From positions 32,989,963 through 33,053,962 of the forward strand of contig CM065682.1 in assembly GCA_017654935.2 (NCBI GenBank): 64,000 nt of DNA, read 5' to 3'. Within the stretch, counting starts at the first letter, position 1. The number at the start of each line of letters is the position of its first letter. Shown here piece by piece: positions 36,127-46,787 of the stretch. The position numbers and the translations under genes are program-made. Under the pieces are notes generated by a model, which saw only the letters and a program-made list of their open reading frames with translations, was not told the origin of the DNA and did not search any database. Origin of the DNA: Phymorhynchus buccinoides (Eukaryota; Mollusca; Gastropoda; Neogastropoda; Raphitomidae).

Positions 36127-37516
36127 CTCTCTCTCTCTATCTATATGTATGTGTGTGTGTATATAGAGAGAGAGAGAGAGAGATTTTTTGGGTTTTTTAG
36201 TCTAATAAATATTCTTCGACCAGATACTTCTTTGATGAATATCTAAACACTATGATAGTGTTGTTCGGTGTTGCCTTTACATTAGTTAATCTTCATCGTG
36301 GATTCATAATTATTCTTTATGTGAATTACAATATAAACCTGTTAAACTTCATTTTTCTCTTTTTTTAATTAAATCGGCGGCGATTTCTTGTTGCTGTCTT
36401 ACATTTGTTTTAACTGTAGCAGTGTTTTTCGTAGGTACACACGTCAATAACGTGTACGAAGGGTATGTTTGCTTAGTAACGGCTGTTAATACATACACAC
36501 GGTTGCCATTTGGGTGTTGCAAAAATTCAACTTTAGAAAGTAGGCATATTCTCTTGCTGTAAAGTCATTAAAAAACCCTACAAATATTTATTTTATTTTG
36601 GCATTTTCAGGTTACAACATCCCTTGTTCAGACACATCAAACAATGTCAGAAAGTAGCAGATCTACAACACATCTACGAAGAAATTGGTCGGTTCATTCT
36701 ATATTTTCTGAACCAAAGGTACATAAAACTCGATATTGCCACGTGCAGTCCGTGAAATCTTCGACAGACATGCAGCAATCTCCTAGTCAGCCACAGACCA
36801 AATCGCCCGCTCCATGTGTAGTCCATTCTCAGCAAACAGTGAACAGAGCACCAGTTTGTGTGGTCCAACCTCAATCAACCTGCAGTCTGGGTGTCAATAC
36901 GATGGACCATCAACCTCTACACTGTCCGCCAGTCCATATGGTCCACCCCCAACCAGCAAGTACCAGTCCGTCAGTTTGTAGCACGGTCCAACCTCGATCA
37001 ATGGATCATCTGTCTTTTATGGAGATCCATCCTCAACCATCCATGATCGATGCAGTCCAAAATCAACCAAGAGACAGTTCATGTGTCCCTACTATCCCTG
37101 TGATGGTCAACCCCAGCCCAGTGCTCTCCCCATTGCTGTACACCATCCACCAACCGCCCCAAGTCACCGTGGTTCGTTCCTCGCCAACCATCATCCGGTC
37201 TCCTCGCCCTCCGGCCCCCATCCTCATCAAACAGAAATCTGGTATACAAGCAGAAGACATAATTCCATCCGATTCAAAAAAATCCTTGTTTTCCTTGTTT
37301 GGTAAGAAACATTCTGAAGAGTGTCAACCGAACCCCTTCGCTTTCACGGCCATCGCCACCTCGATCAACTTTTGCTTGGGAGGACCTAACGCAGCCATCT
37401 GCTGCTCTGAAGTTGAAGTTTCTACCTGCAACCCCGCCCCGGCCATCGCTGCCTTTAAAGGCAAAGTGAAAACCGCCCCTGCTTGCTGTCCTGGAACCTC
37501 GGCCCCGCATAGATAA
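34467..37516 (+). CDS. Unrecognised Ser/Pro/Gln/Thr-rich protein, two exons, two frame breaks
   Basis: The product is not recognised. The first exon runs from ATG at 34467 (MSSDIGFGLPVHHPF), just after a probable acceptor (AACTCTTCCAG), to 36002. The second is 36611-37516, ending in TAG. The GT-AG intron 36003-36610 is phase 0 and joins RQS to VTTSL in frame. Within exon 1 the frame shifts at the A6 run 34514-34519 and back between about 35271 and 35340 (C5 and A5 runs). The shifts cancel, so the joined length would be about 813 aa. The protein is low in hydrophobic segments, has no signal peptide or membrane span, and has basic TTRKRR-type patches, so it is probably disordered. Homopolymer sequencing errors, a recent pseudogene or unseen small introns could all explain the breaks. 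Confidence 0.55.
36003..36610 (+). other. Intron of the unknown gene, with CT/AT microsatellites
   Basis: Donor TCT|GTGAGC, acceptor ATTTTCAG|GTTACA. It begins with CT (about 36031-36052), (AT)n (about 36053-36096), CT/CTAT (about 36097-36140), GT and AG tracts. A frame stays open across the repeats but gives only Ser-Leu and Ile-Tyr strings. Confidence 0.6.
36611..37516 (+). CDS. Terminal exon of the unknown gene
   Basis: 301 codons plus stop in one unbroken frame. The first two thirds are degenerate repeats of the kind VQPQS, MVHPQP and EIHPQPS with Cys and Met interspersed. A Pro-rich VVRSSPTIIRSPRPPAP segment follows, then KKSLFSLFGKKH and a Cys-rich C-terminal 70 residues (CLGGPNAAICC, CNPAP, ACCPG). 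No known domain is recognised. The sustained open frame without simple repeat supports real coding. Confidence 0.6.
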   Translation, partial: VTTSLVQTHQTMSESSRSTTHLRRNWSVHSIFSEPKVHKTRYCHVQSVKSSTDMQQSPSQPQTKSPAPCVVHSQQTVNRAPVCVVQPQSTCSLGVNTMDHQPLHCPPVHMVHPQPASTSPSVCSTVQPRSMDHLSFMEIHPQPSMIDAVQNQPRDSSCVPTIPVMVNPSPVLSPLLYTIHQPPQVTVVRSSPTIIRSPRPPAPILIKQKSGIQAEDIIPSDSKKSLFSLFGKKHSEECQPNPFAFTAIATSINFCLGGPNAAICCSEVEVSTCNPAPAIAAFKGKVKTAPACCPGTSAPHR

Positions 37517-37902
37517 TGACTTCTTCTATCAACGTGGAGTCTGGGCCAATAGAGTAAGAAGTTAGGTAGGGTAGCTAGGTTGATAATGGACAGGCTTCAA
37601 CAGCTTAGACCTCGTGGCCTATCAAACGTCCCCTCAATATGAAATGACTTTTTTGTTGTTGTTGATCTTAGCAAGTTATTTAATCAATCAAATCATTAAA
37701 CAGTTTCTTAAATTTAGGAAAAGAATCCAGCAGATTAAAGTATGAATATTTCGTGCAAATTTCAGTTGGTGTCCGATCCACGTCATTCCAGTAAACAGCA
37801 ACTCTGTCAGAAACATAACATAATTTCCTTTTGTTAGTCTGACAATGTTAAGCAAGAAAGTGATTGTGTATTATTGTTCAGTTTAGTCTTTAGAATGAAA
37901 TT
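37517..37902. other. Probable 3' flank of the unknown gene
   Basis: No gene. A short piece near 37600 resembles the tail phrase of the CR1-like LINE, but weakly. It ends in the target-site duplication AGAATGAAATT (37892-37902) of the following retroposon. Confidence 0.45.
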
Positions 37903-38228
37903 TCCCCGTGGGGATACCGAGGGGTCTTTCGTAAAAATAGTTCCCCCACCTTCTGGAAGTTCTGTGCTTGTAACTTCCTCTAATCTGCCACTCTCTTTGA
38001 CTCTGCCTTTTCCCTTTGCTTTCTATCATCTACTATCTTTCTGACTTATTGGCCCATTCTCCTGCCTTTTTCCAAAAATATCTTCAAAATAATTTTTCTC
38101 CTTTGAGCTCCTCCGAAATCGGTATGTGTCGGCTGTACGCAGCGAGGAGACTAGTGAAAACTGAAAACCGGACACGTATGTACCTTACCCAATATGGCCA
38201 TATGGCCTTGGAACGCAGAAGAAGAAGA
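37903..38228 (+). mobile_element. GAA-tailed retroposon, full copy with target-site duplication
   Basis: The body runs from CCCCGTGGGGATACCGAGGG to CAGAAGAAGAAGAAG and matches 62712-63027 along its length. It is flanked by AGAATGAAATT at 37892-37902 and 38229-38239, an 11-bp duplication typical of LINE-mobilised insertion. It has no open frame and no recognised tRNA head, so it is SINE-like by behaviour only. Confidence 0.8.
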
Positions 38229-38389
38229 AGAATGAAATTCACTGTTCAGCTTAGTCTTAAGAATGAATAGGACTCAAGTTAGGACGCATTGGCACTGGTT
38301 TGTAGCGCTGCAGCCTTGAGGATAAGTTTGCCCGTAGGCCGGGGACCTGCCCAGCGCCAATTATTTTCATTCTCTCGCCAGCGGCCCGG

Positions 38390-38687
38390 CAGAGGGCATT
38401 TTGAGCATTCTATGTTCTATGTTAGGCTAAGATTTTGTCAGAGATGTGTAGAACGTCTCTCCATATCTATGATTTTGTTTAGCCCTTTACGGAGATCGCC
38501 CCAGATTTTCATTCTGTTAGGGACGGTATTCATGTCGAGATAGCATGAGACTTAGCATGATGCTAACTTAGAAGCTCTTCCAAAAGTCCTATTAAATCCT
38601 ATAGAACATTGGAAGAGCTTCTAAGTTAGCATCATGCTAAGTCTCATGCTATCTCGACATGAATACCGTCCCAGGCAGAGGGCATTT
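38390..38687. mobile_element. Possible insertion bounded by a 14-bp direct repeat
   Basis: GGCAGAGGGCATTT occurs at about 38389-38402 and again at about 38674-38687, framing about 270 bp whose right half is the perfect hairpin at 38520-38672. This looks like a target-site duplication, but no element class is recognised. Confidence 0.5.
38520..38672. repeat. Perfect 63-bp inverted repeat, 27-bp loop
   Basis: 38520-38582 and 38610-38672 are exact reverse complements, starting GGGACGGTATTCATGTCGAG. No mismatch in 63 bp implies recent origin or maintained pairing. Any transcript would fold into a long hairpin. Confidence 0.97.
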
Positions 38688-39149
38688 ATCGGCGTTATGG
38701 ATTATCCCTAATACCCTAATAAGTTTTAGTGACATGAGTGCTCTCGTATATCCGTGTAGTGGCAAACGGCTACTGTGGCGTTGAAAGTTTAAAGCCATAA
38801 ATTTGCTCGGCTGATTTTTTCACTCAAGTTACTCCCACAAATGCCGTTGAGTGATAAACGGACGCACTGAACACTCGTGGGCTCTTCTCCTCCCAGAATT
38901 GCAGTTGTACCCTCCGTCTTCTGGAAGTCGTCGTAGTCGTCCACGGCTGATTGGCATGAAACCTACAGGTGCAGAAGAACGAATAGTCTATCTCATAACT
39001 GTATGCCAGTCAGTCGTTTCCGACCATGACTGCCAGATAGTAGAGGGGCAGATGCTATTTCAGAGGTCTGGGCTAGAATCTGTTCATAGTGGAAATGCCT
39101 TGCCCACGTTACATTCCCACTCTCTTGGCCACTAAAGGATTTGAGGACA
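38673..39149. other. Non-coding stretch, no gene seen
   Basis: Mixed-composition sequence. The segment 38900-39135 has an open frame but no recognisable domain. Confidence 0.45.
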
Positions 39150-39790
39150 GCTGGCGTTGGGAAGGTCCCCAAATTTGAAGCGATTCGGTTAAGAAAAGGC
39201 GGAGTTATAAGGCCCCGTTTCCCGTTGGCGCTGCTCTGAGAGTGATGCGCTCTCCCTAGTAACGGTAACGCCTAGTAATGGTAACGCCAAGTACTGGTAA
39301 CGCTGAGTACAGCAAATTTGAAGCGATTCGGTTAAGAAACGGCGGAGTTATAAGACCCCGTTTCCCGTTGGCGCTGCTCTGAGAGTGACGCGCTCTCCCG
39401 ATTCTCTTCACATTTGCTACCAGGCTTTGCCCCGGCCACAGCAAGCCTGACAGCAAATTTGAAGAGATTCTGTTAAGAAATGGCGGGGAGTTATTTGTGA
39501 AAAGGTGAAGTGGCATATATCGCGCGCGTTTATGAATCGATTCGCTTCCGGTTTGGCACATCGATAGTCACTGTCCCCGGTCATCTACCTGCCAAATTCG
39601 AAGGCAATCGGTCCAGAAATACCAGAGATACGGGCGCCGAGAGGCCGGCGGATACACGTTTCGCGCATTTGCCAAACCGCGCAAATGACACGGCTGCCTC
39701 GGTTGCCGTTGCCATCGCCCCGTTAGGGCTCACAGCAAATTTGAAGCGATGATTCGGTCGAAAAACGGCGGAGTTATAAGGTCCGTTTTG
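39150..39790. repeat. Degenerate tandem repeat (GCGATTCGGTTAAGAAA family)
   Basis: The phrases CAAATTTGAAGCGATTCGGT, GGCGGAGTTATAAGG and CCCGTTTCCCGTTGGCGCTG recur at about 39170, 39303, 39450 and 39735, with partial units between. Units vary in length from about 130 to 290 bp. Confidence 0.75.
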
Positions 39791-39795
39791 TGTTT

Positions 39796-39807
39796 CAGAC
39801 ACACACA

Positions 39808-39869
<62 letters not shown>

Positions 39870-39875
39870 CACACT
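39796..39875. repeat. (CA)n microsatellite
   Basis: CACA array with single T and AA interruptions. Confidence 0.95.
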
Positions 39876-39999
39876 TGGCTTTTTATTATATGAATGATGA
39901 TTTTTGTGCTCTGTGTAAAACGAGTAATTTCATAAAAAGCGCTTGCGCCTTGGCATAAGGCTGTGTCAGACCAATTGATATAAGCTGGAACAGCAAGGC

Positions 40000-40290
40000 T
40001 ACATCAAAATGTTGCTATGTTCTGCATAGTTATGCAGGGATTGTCTTTAGCCATGGCAAGCTCTTAGCATAACATCATCAGTCCAAAATCAACCGAAGTC
40101 GGAGTGTGGCTGCCCACGTGGCGGGGTAATGAAAAACGGTCCCACACGTAATGTTCTCATCCCTAGCTAGTGCGTGTGTACCATAGTGTTCAAGTGCTTC
40201 AGCTGTTTATTTATTTAAGATATAGCGCTTCACCTTTAAGCTTAAAAACTGTTGGGGTAATCCCTGGAGTTTTTAAGCCAGGGTACGACA
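40000..40290 (-). repeat. Dispersed repeat (ACTCCAGGGATCATCC family), copy 2
   Basis: Reverse complement of the copies at 26938 and 51630: GGATTACCCC becomes CTGGAGTTTTTAAGCCAGGG here, and CGTGGCGGGGTAAT and GTTCAAGTGCTTC are shared. Confidence 0.7.
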
Positions 40291-40512
40291 GCAAACAACA
40301 TAAAAAGCGCTTTTTGTTGTGTTGAGGAACATCTGTTAACGTCCTCTGGTCTAAAATGACGGAGCAAACTGAGACAACTTGTGCTATGTCAATGCAAGAA
40401 ATGCGACAAACCAGTTGAAGAAAAAGACAATTAAAGGGATAGAGTGTGGAGACCAGAGCCAGTGTATTTACACAGGCTATGGTGGAGACTGTAAACACTG
40501 GTACCACAAAGA

Positions 40513-41321
40513 GTGACCGACAGAGAATACACATTTCTGACAGAAGGAAACGTTAGCATTCAATGGAAATGTCCGGTGTGTGTCAAGGGGAGGGGGGAGA
40601 AGATTGGCAAGCTTGAAGCCAAATTTGAGCAGCTCTCAAAGCTAGTAATAAAACTGACAGATAAAATTGTCAATCTAGAAGAAGGGTGCGCAGGGGAATC
40701 TCTCGAGCAACAGATCGAGGAAACGGTTGAGAGAAAGCTTTCAGAAGCACTAGATGAAAGAGTGGAAAAAGAAAAGCGTAAAAGCAATCTCTTTGTCGTA
40801 AATATTTCAGAGTACAAAAGAAAGCCCTGAAGATAAGAACAAGGATGATATCGAAAGGACAAAAAAGATCTTAAACAAGGTGTGCCCAGATATCACAGCA
40901 GAGATTAGCATCACAGAACCAGTTAGACTGGGCAAGCCAGAAACTGGCAAAGTCAGGCTACTTAGAGTTAAGATTAATTAACTCAGAGGAAGCAAAACAG
41001 GAGATCTTGAAACAAGCACACACCCTGAACAAAGATGTGGAAAAAACCCAAGACAGAGTGTATATCAACTCCGATTATACCCCGAACGAAAGAAGACAGC
41101 AAAAAGCCTTGCGAGACAAACTGAAGGATAGAAGGGTTAGGGTTAGGGTTAGGGTTAGCGTGACATATACCCCGAACGAAAGAATACAGCAAAAAGCCTT
41201 GCGAGACAAACTCAAGGATAGAAGGGCGGGAGGGGAAACAGACATTGTCATCAGAGGTGGTAAAATAGTGAAAAAACACAAAACTCTGAGTCTGCTCAGG
41301 ACACGGACAAACAGCGACTGA
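40513..41321 (+). pseudogene. CR1-like ORF1 with PHD-type zinc finger remnant
   Basis: Upstream frames (about 40390-40510) give CKCDKPVEEKDN and KHWYHKECTG-like strings. Then WKCPVCVKGRGEK completes a PHD-like Cys/His pattern, followed by a coiled-coil helix (KLEAKFEQLSKLV ... EQQIEETVERKLSEALDERV). The second segment (41007-41321) holds the conserved tail YTPNERRQQKALRDKLKDRR and GGETDIVIRGGKIV. Frame breaks lie between 40830 and 41007. Confidence 0.75.
41075..41226 (+). repeat. In-frame 30-codon duplication with a TTAGGG run at the junction
   Basis: 41075-41136 and 41165-41226 are near-identical (TATACCCCGAACGAAAGAA... AAGGATAGAAGG). Between them, 41134-41157 reads four GGTTAG units, exact telomere repeat. 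The insertion adds 90 bp and keeps the ORF1 frame. Confidence 0.9.
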
Positions 41322-41436
41322 ATGACAAACCCAATAATGTACATTAGTTTTAACCATGGTCTTAAAAAAAAGTCTTAAGAATACAACAACAAAAACAGTT
41401 TTAATTGTGTGGGCAATACAAACAAAATGAGCTAGG

Positions 41437-42205
41437 AATTAATGTGTTTTATACCAATGTTGATGGCTTGCTAAATAAACAAAAGATGAGCTCCTTACTC
41501 TGATTGAAGATTGTAAACCCCATATTGTCGCTGTTACTGAAACTATTCCCAAACATGTAAAAGACTTTATTCCATCTGAATACAAAATAGACAATTATGA
41601 TATGTTCAATAATCACAACCCCTCTAGAGGGGTACTATATTTGGATAAATCTTGGAATGCCCAAGAATGCACTCATTTAAATAAAAAGAAATTTAAAGAG
41701 GCAGTATGGTTCCATTTTGAATATAAAGAAAAAGAAGGTTGCATCTACAAGAGTCCAAACTTCACTGATGAAAACGTCCAAGAATTGTATGAACTTCTTA
41801 AAGATGATTCTATGAACAAATATGACAAAATATGCATAATGGGAGACTTTAACTTTCCAAACATAACATGGACAATGATCCTCATTGAAAGATGAAGAGT
41901 TTGTGGATGCAACCAGGGATGCTTTTTTAGGACAAGTGGTGACTAGACCAACAAGGACAAGAGATGGCCAGAAATCCAATATTTTAGACTTAATCTTTGT
42001 TAATGACATTGAGCTAGTCTCAGATGTTGAACATTTATGCCCTCTGGTGAAAAGTGATCACCAAGTGTTTAACTTTTTAATCTATATGAATGCAAACAAA
42101 TTTGACAGTACACCCCAAGCACAGAACAAAAATTATAATTTTAAGAAAGCAAATTTTACTAAAAATGAAAGAATATTTCGCAAACCAAGAGTGGACACAT
42201 TTTGA
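41437..42205 (+). pseudogene. CR1-like endonuclease remnant
   Basis: Frames give FYTNVDGLLNKQK, a VAVTET-like block, ICIMGDFNFPNITW (catalytic Asp/Asn), RPTRTRDGQKSNILDLIF and VKSDHQVFNF (catalytic SDH). A short gap and frame shifts break it, including one near 41885. Confidence 0.85.
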
Positions 42206-42350
42206 GGCTTTAGAAGTTGATGATTGCTGGCAGATTATTCGGGACAAAATTCACAAATCAATGGAAGAACATATTCCCAAAATCAAAAGGAACATGAAAC
42301 ATTTAAAAAATATTAAAAAACATACTGGATGTCAATAGGACTTAGAACAA

Positions 42351-43536
42351 GTGTTAAAAAGAAAGATAGGCTTTACCAAAGATTTTTCTGAAAACAACAA
42401 ATCTAAGCAAAGTAAAAAATATCGAGAATATATAAAAGTAAGAGACAAGAGTGGTAAGCAATTAAAAAGGGAGAGAAAAACTCATGAACGAAAAATAGCT
42501 GATAACTGTAAACAAAACCCTAAACTGTTCTGGAGGTACATTAATTCCAGATTGAAAATGAACACAGGGATTAGTCCACTTAAAGATAAAGGTGGTAATC
42601 TTGTATGTGATGATGAGGGTAAAGCTAATATTTTAAATAACTACTTTTCTAGTGTATTTACTAGAGAAAACACAGTCAATTTACCAAGTGTAAACTCTAA
42701 GGTGCCTCAGGCTCATAATTGTTCCGATATTCATGTTTCACAAGAACAGATAAGAAGGAAACTGAAGGAATTAGACCCAACAAAACCCAGGGCCCCGACA
42801 GAGTGCCAGCATTGATTCTGAATGAACTGTCTGAGGAGCTGGCCCCACCTCTAACCGGATCAGGTAGAAAGCATATGTACATTTTTTGAGGACGATGCCA
42901 ACATATACAATACTTCAGAAAATTCTAAAACAATTCAACATGACATTGACACACTAATAAACTGGACAGAGAAATGGAATTTGTATCATAGTTTTAATGA
43001 TAGTAAATGTAAGGTGATGCAATTAGGTAAGAATAATCCAAGTTGCAATTATAAAATATCACACGGTACCAACAAACATATTCTAGAAACTTGCAAAGAG
43101 GAAAAGGATATTGGTGTCATCTTTGATTCTGGATTAACTTTTAATAATCACATTAACACGGCTTTAGTAAAGGCAACAAAATGCTGGGCATAATTAGAAG
43201 AAGTTTTATTGGGTTAGATAATATGGGTATTTCTAAAAAATATATAAAAGTTTGGTCAGACCTCATCTAGAATATGGAAATCAGGTCTGGAGTCCGTTTT
43301 TAAAAAGGCAATCGGCAGCATTAGAAAGGGTCCAAAGACGAACAACAAAATTAGTTAAAGGCGTTAGTCGCCTTAATTACGAACATAGACTAAGGAAGTT
43401 TAAATTACCATCTCTGAAATATAGAAGAATTCGTGGGGATCTGATAAACACATACAACATTTTTCACAGTGATAACAATACTAATAAATCTTTGTTCCAG
43501 CTAAAACTCACTCAAGAACCCGCAACAGTGATTTAA
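42351..43536 (+). pseudogene. CR1-like reverse transcriptase with central deletion
   Basis: Contains YFSSVFTREN and the LDPTKPRAP remnant of the RT entry motif, then jumps at about 42860-42885 to a FEDDANIYN sequence, where FADD would be expected. WTEKWNLYHSFNDSKCKVM, GVIFDSGLTFNNHI and RPHLEYGNQVWSPFLKRQSA follow. The RT fingers and the first catalytic Asp block are absent. Confidence 0.85.
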
Positions 43537-43884
43537 GCATACTAACCCAGTATAGCCGAACTAATATTAGAAAAAAACATCCTTTTCTAACAGAGTAACA
43601 AAGTTTTGGAATACTCTTCCTGCACATAAAAAACGAGCACAGAATCTTGCACAATTCAAAAACCTCCTTGGTGGATACACCAACATATCAAAACTACAAT
43701 ATTTGCATGACTAAAAGGCAGATTTGCCAAAAACAAAATATAAAAACCTCTCAGCTGTGCAAACGTTCAAACAAAAATGACAGGACAGTGAAGAGGCCGC
43801 GAGGCCTAATGAACTATCTGACCTGACCTGAAACAGACACACATGGGACATTAGTAGATATAAAGATGGTGGGAACGATCCTGG

Positions 43885-43975
43885 AGGCAATGCCCGGAGA
43901 CAGTGCAACACCAGGAAAGTCACGATCCTGGAGACAATGCCCGGAGGCAGTGCAAAACCAGGAAAGTCCCGATTT
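43885..43975. repeat. Two-copy 49-bp tandem duplication
   Basis: ACGATCCTGGAGGCAATGCC...AGGAAAGT is repeated once with few changes, just beyond the LINE tail. Confidence 0.85.
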
Positions 43976-44179
43976 TTTAACAATACAGATATTATTATAC
44001 TTCTTGTTGTGTTGAATCTTTATAGATTTTGTTAAAAGAACATCAAAACCAGCCTGGAAAGCCTTTTCGCTCAGCTTGTGACGCAATCGGAAAGTCGAAG
44101 TGGTGACACAGAGACACGGGTCAACGGTCGGTAAAGGCATGAGTTATTGTCAGCTGTTGTTTGACAGCTGGTTACTATT

Positions 44180-45240
44180 TTCGGCTCCAGCGACTTTGAC
44201 CTATGACCTTCATTTTCGAACCTGGGTATCGTAAGTACCTATCCGCATGCAAAAGTTGAGCGTCCTTGGTCCCTCCATTCAATTGTTATTGTGCCAGGTG
44301 CTCAGCATCATTTTCAGCTCCATTGACCTTGACCTATGACCTTCATTTTCGAACCTGGGTATCGTAAGTACCTATCCGCATGCAAAAGTTGATCGTCCTT
44401 GGTCCCTCCATTCAATTGTTATTGTGCCAGGTGCTCAGCATCATTTTCAGCTCCATTGACCTTGACCTTTGACCTTCATTTTCACAATAGGCCTAGATAT
44501 CCTTATTTTGGTATTTTTTTGGTATTTGGCATATCCTAGTCACTGAGACTTATCTTTGGGCTGCTCTGCCCTGGAGAGCGTGTCGCCACAAGTGCAGCGC
44601 CTACCCAATTTGGGTAGTATGAGTACCTATCCGCATGCAAAGATTTGAGTGTCCTAGGTCAAACGTTATTGTGCCAGGTGTTCGGCAGAATTTTTGGCTC
44701 CAATGACCTTGACCATTGATCTATGATCTTCATTTTCGAACTTAGCCTAGATATCCTTAGTACCTATCCCCCTATCAGCATGCAAAAATTGAGCGTCCTA
44801 GGTCCTTTTGTTCAAACGTTATTGTGCCAGGTGTTCGGCAGAATTTTTGGCTCCAGTGACCTTGACCATTGATCTATGATCTTCATTTTCGAACTTAGCC
44901 TAGATATCCTTAGTACCTGTCCCCCTATCAGCATGCAAACGTTGGTCCCTCCATTCAATCGTTGTCATGCCAGGTGCTCGGCATCATTTTCAGCTCCATT
45001 GACCTTTGACCTTCATTTTCACAATAGGCCTAGATATCCTTAGTAGGCGTACCTATCCGCATGCCAAATTTGAGCGTCGTAGGTCCTTCTGTTCAAACGT
45101 TATTGTGCCAAGTGATCGGCAGAATTTTCGGCTCCAGTGACGTGACCTTGACCATTTATCTTCACTTTCGAACTTAGCCTAGATATCCTTAGTACATATC
45201 CCCATGCAAAAGTTGAGCCTCCTACGTCCCTCCGTTATCA
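44180..45240. repeat. 131-150-bp minisatellite with nuclear-receptor-like half-sites
   Basis: Seven or more units, starting near 44188, 44319, 44450, 44699, 44851, 44993 and 45132. Each has GGCTCCA/AGCTCCA, TGACCTTGACC, CTTCATTTTCGAAC, AGATATCC or GGTATCG, CCTATCCGCATGCAAA, GAGCGTCCT and GTTATTGTGCCAGGTG. The TGACCT words form direct repeats spaced by one base in several units. Confidence 0.9.
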
Positions 45241-45465
45241 TATTCATATAGTTAGATACACATGTACATAGATAGTCAGAAACAAGCAGAAACCTTTGAA
45301 ACGAGATAGCCACAGAAAGCAGTGAAAACATTACCAACTTCACTCTCTTCGTTTGTGGCTGGTAACTAGAACGTTAAGATGCTAGATCACCAGCCGCGCG
45401 GCAGCGTTTTGGGTTGCAGTGATTCACCTTGCGGCTGACTTGGATAACGAACCTTTATTTCACAA

Positions 45466-45792
<327 letters not shown>

Positions 45793-45949
45793 GACAACCC
45801 AACCCCTCAACTGACAAAATTAGTGAACGAGAAAACCAGGTCAACCACTACCTGTGATTAGACAAGTAAAGGGAAGTAACAAGTTGCATAGTGGTGGTTG
45901 TTTCAATGCAAGAGTTGTTTCCCTTGGTCCCGTGTCTTGCAAAAACAAA

Positions 45950-46215
45950 ACACGGCTCCAGTGACCTTGACCTTTGACCAATTACCTTCATTTTTTAACC
46001 TGGCCTAGATATCCTAACTACCTCTTTGCATGCAAAATTCGAGCCTCATAGGTCCCTCCGTTCAAGATTTATTTCCCCTCGACTGTGCCTGGCAAAAAAC
46101 GGCTCAAGTGACCTTGACATTGACCAATGACCTTCATCTTCGAACTTGCCCTAGATATTCTAACTACCTATCCGCAGGCAAAATTTGAGCTTCCTAGGTC
46201 CCTCCATTCAAACGC
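45950..46215. repeat. TGACCT minisatellite, second block
   Basis: Two further units (CTCCAGTGACCTTGACCTTT at about 45956 and CTCAAGTGACCTTGACATTG at about 46104) with the same CTAGATATCC and GAGC-TCCTAGGTCCCTCC phrases. It is separated from block 1 by the AG array. Confidence 0.85.
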
Positions 46216-46341
46216 ATATATCGTGGTAACATATATACATACATATACTTGAGTTTTTATAAAACTTTTGTATCCAAATGCCATGTATTGAACATCTTAA
46301 TTCCCATGGTATATACAAAAAGATATGTTCCTGAATCACTG

Positions 46342-46367
46342 TCTTAGCCAAAAGGCCGAGAAGCGAT
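46342..46367 (-). pseudogene. U2 snRNA 5'-end fragment (minus)
   Basis: On the minus strand it reads ATCGCTTCTCGGCCTTTTGG then CTAAGA, matching from memory the first 26 nt of the highly conserved U2 snRNA 5' end. Similarity stops there, with no branch-site recognition region, Sm site or stem-loops, so it is not a working snRNA gene. Confidence 0.75.
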
Positions 46368-46756
46368 CAGAATTCTCGATCGGAACGAACGCGGCTGGTA
46401 AATATAGCCTAGTTTGGGGCCAAATGAAGTAGGCCTACCAAAGTAGGATAACTCTTGATGAAGTTCACCCTCTTCATCCATTGAAGGGAAATAACTTGCA
46501 CGAAGTCAAGATTGCAGGAAATCGCTTACAAAGTTGACGAGATTAAAAAAACAAGAAAATGAGACAACTGCAGCTATCTGAAAAGGGCCACTAAACAGGT
46601 AAGGCGTCTACAGTTACACTATTTGTTTGTGCTATTAGTTTTTATTTGAATCAATTATAAATGTATATGTTTAAAATTGTTAGTTCATCAGTGCTTAGTT
46701 TTGCGAACAAGTCGAGCGGAAGGGTGGGATACAAAAGAGAAATCGTCAAAATCCTA

Positions 46757-46787
46757 ATCACTTCTCGGCCTTTTGGCTAAGAGTAAG
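46757..46787 (+). pseudogene. U2 snRNA 5'-end fragment (plus)
   Basis: Reads ATCACTTCTCGGCCTTTTGG then CTAAGAGTAAG, the U2 5' end with two or three changes, extending about five bases further than the other fragment. It is truncated before the branch-site recognition sequence. Confidence 0.75.

Larger units (their letters stand above)
40330..43835 (+). mobile_element. CR1-like LINE, degenerate and internally deleted
   Basis: The order is: PHD-like ORF1 (about 40390-41321), APE endonuclease (about 41437-42080), RT entry region (42351-42815), then an abrupt jump to the FEDD box and thumb (about 42880-43190), C-terminal region (43252-43540), and a 3' end with AGAGGCCGCGAGGCCTAATG and CTGACCTGACCTG repeats. 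Many frame breaks make it inactive. The PHD-type ORF1 and the C-terminal RPHLEYGNQVWSP motif are features of the CR1 group. Confidence 0.88.

Noticed and set aside
46757..46787. Functional U2 snRNA gene
   Set aside because: Only about the first 26-31 nt match; the branch-site recognition region, Sm site and stem-loops are missing.
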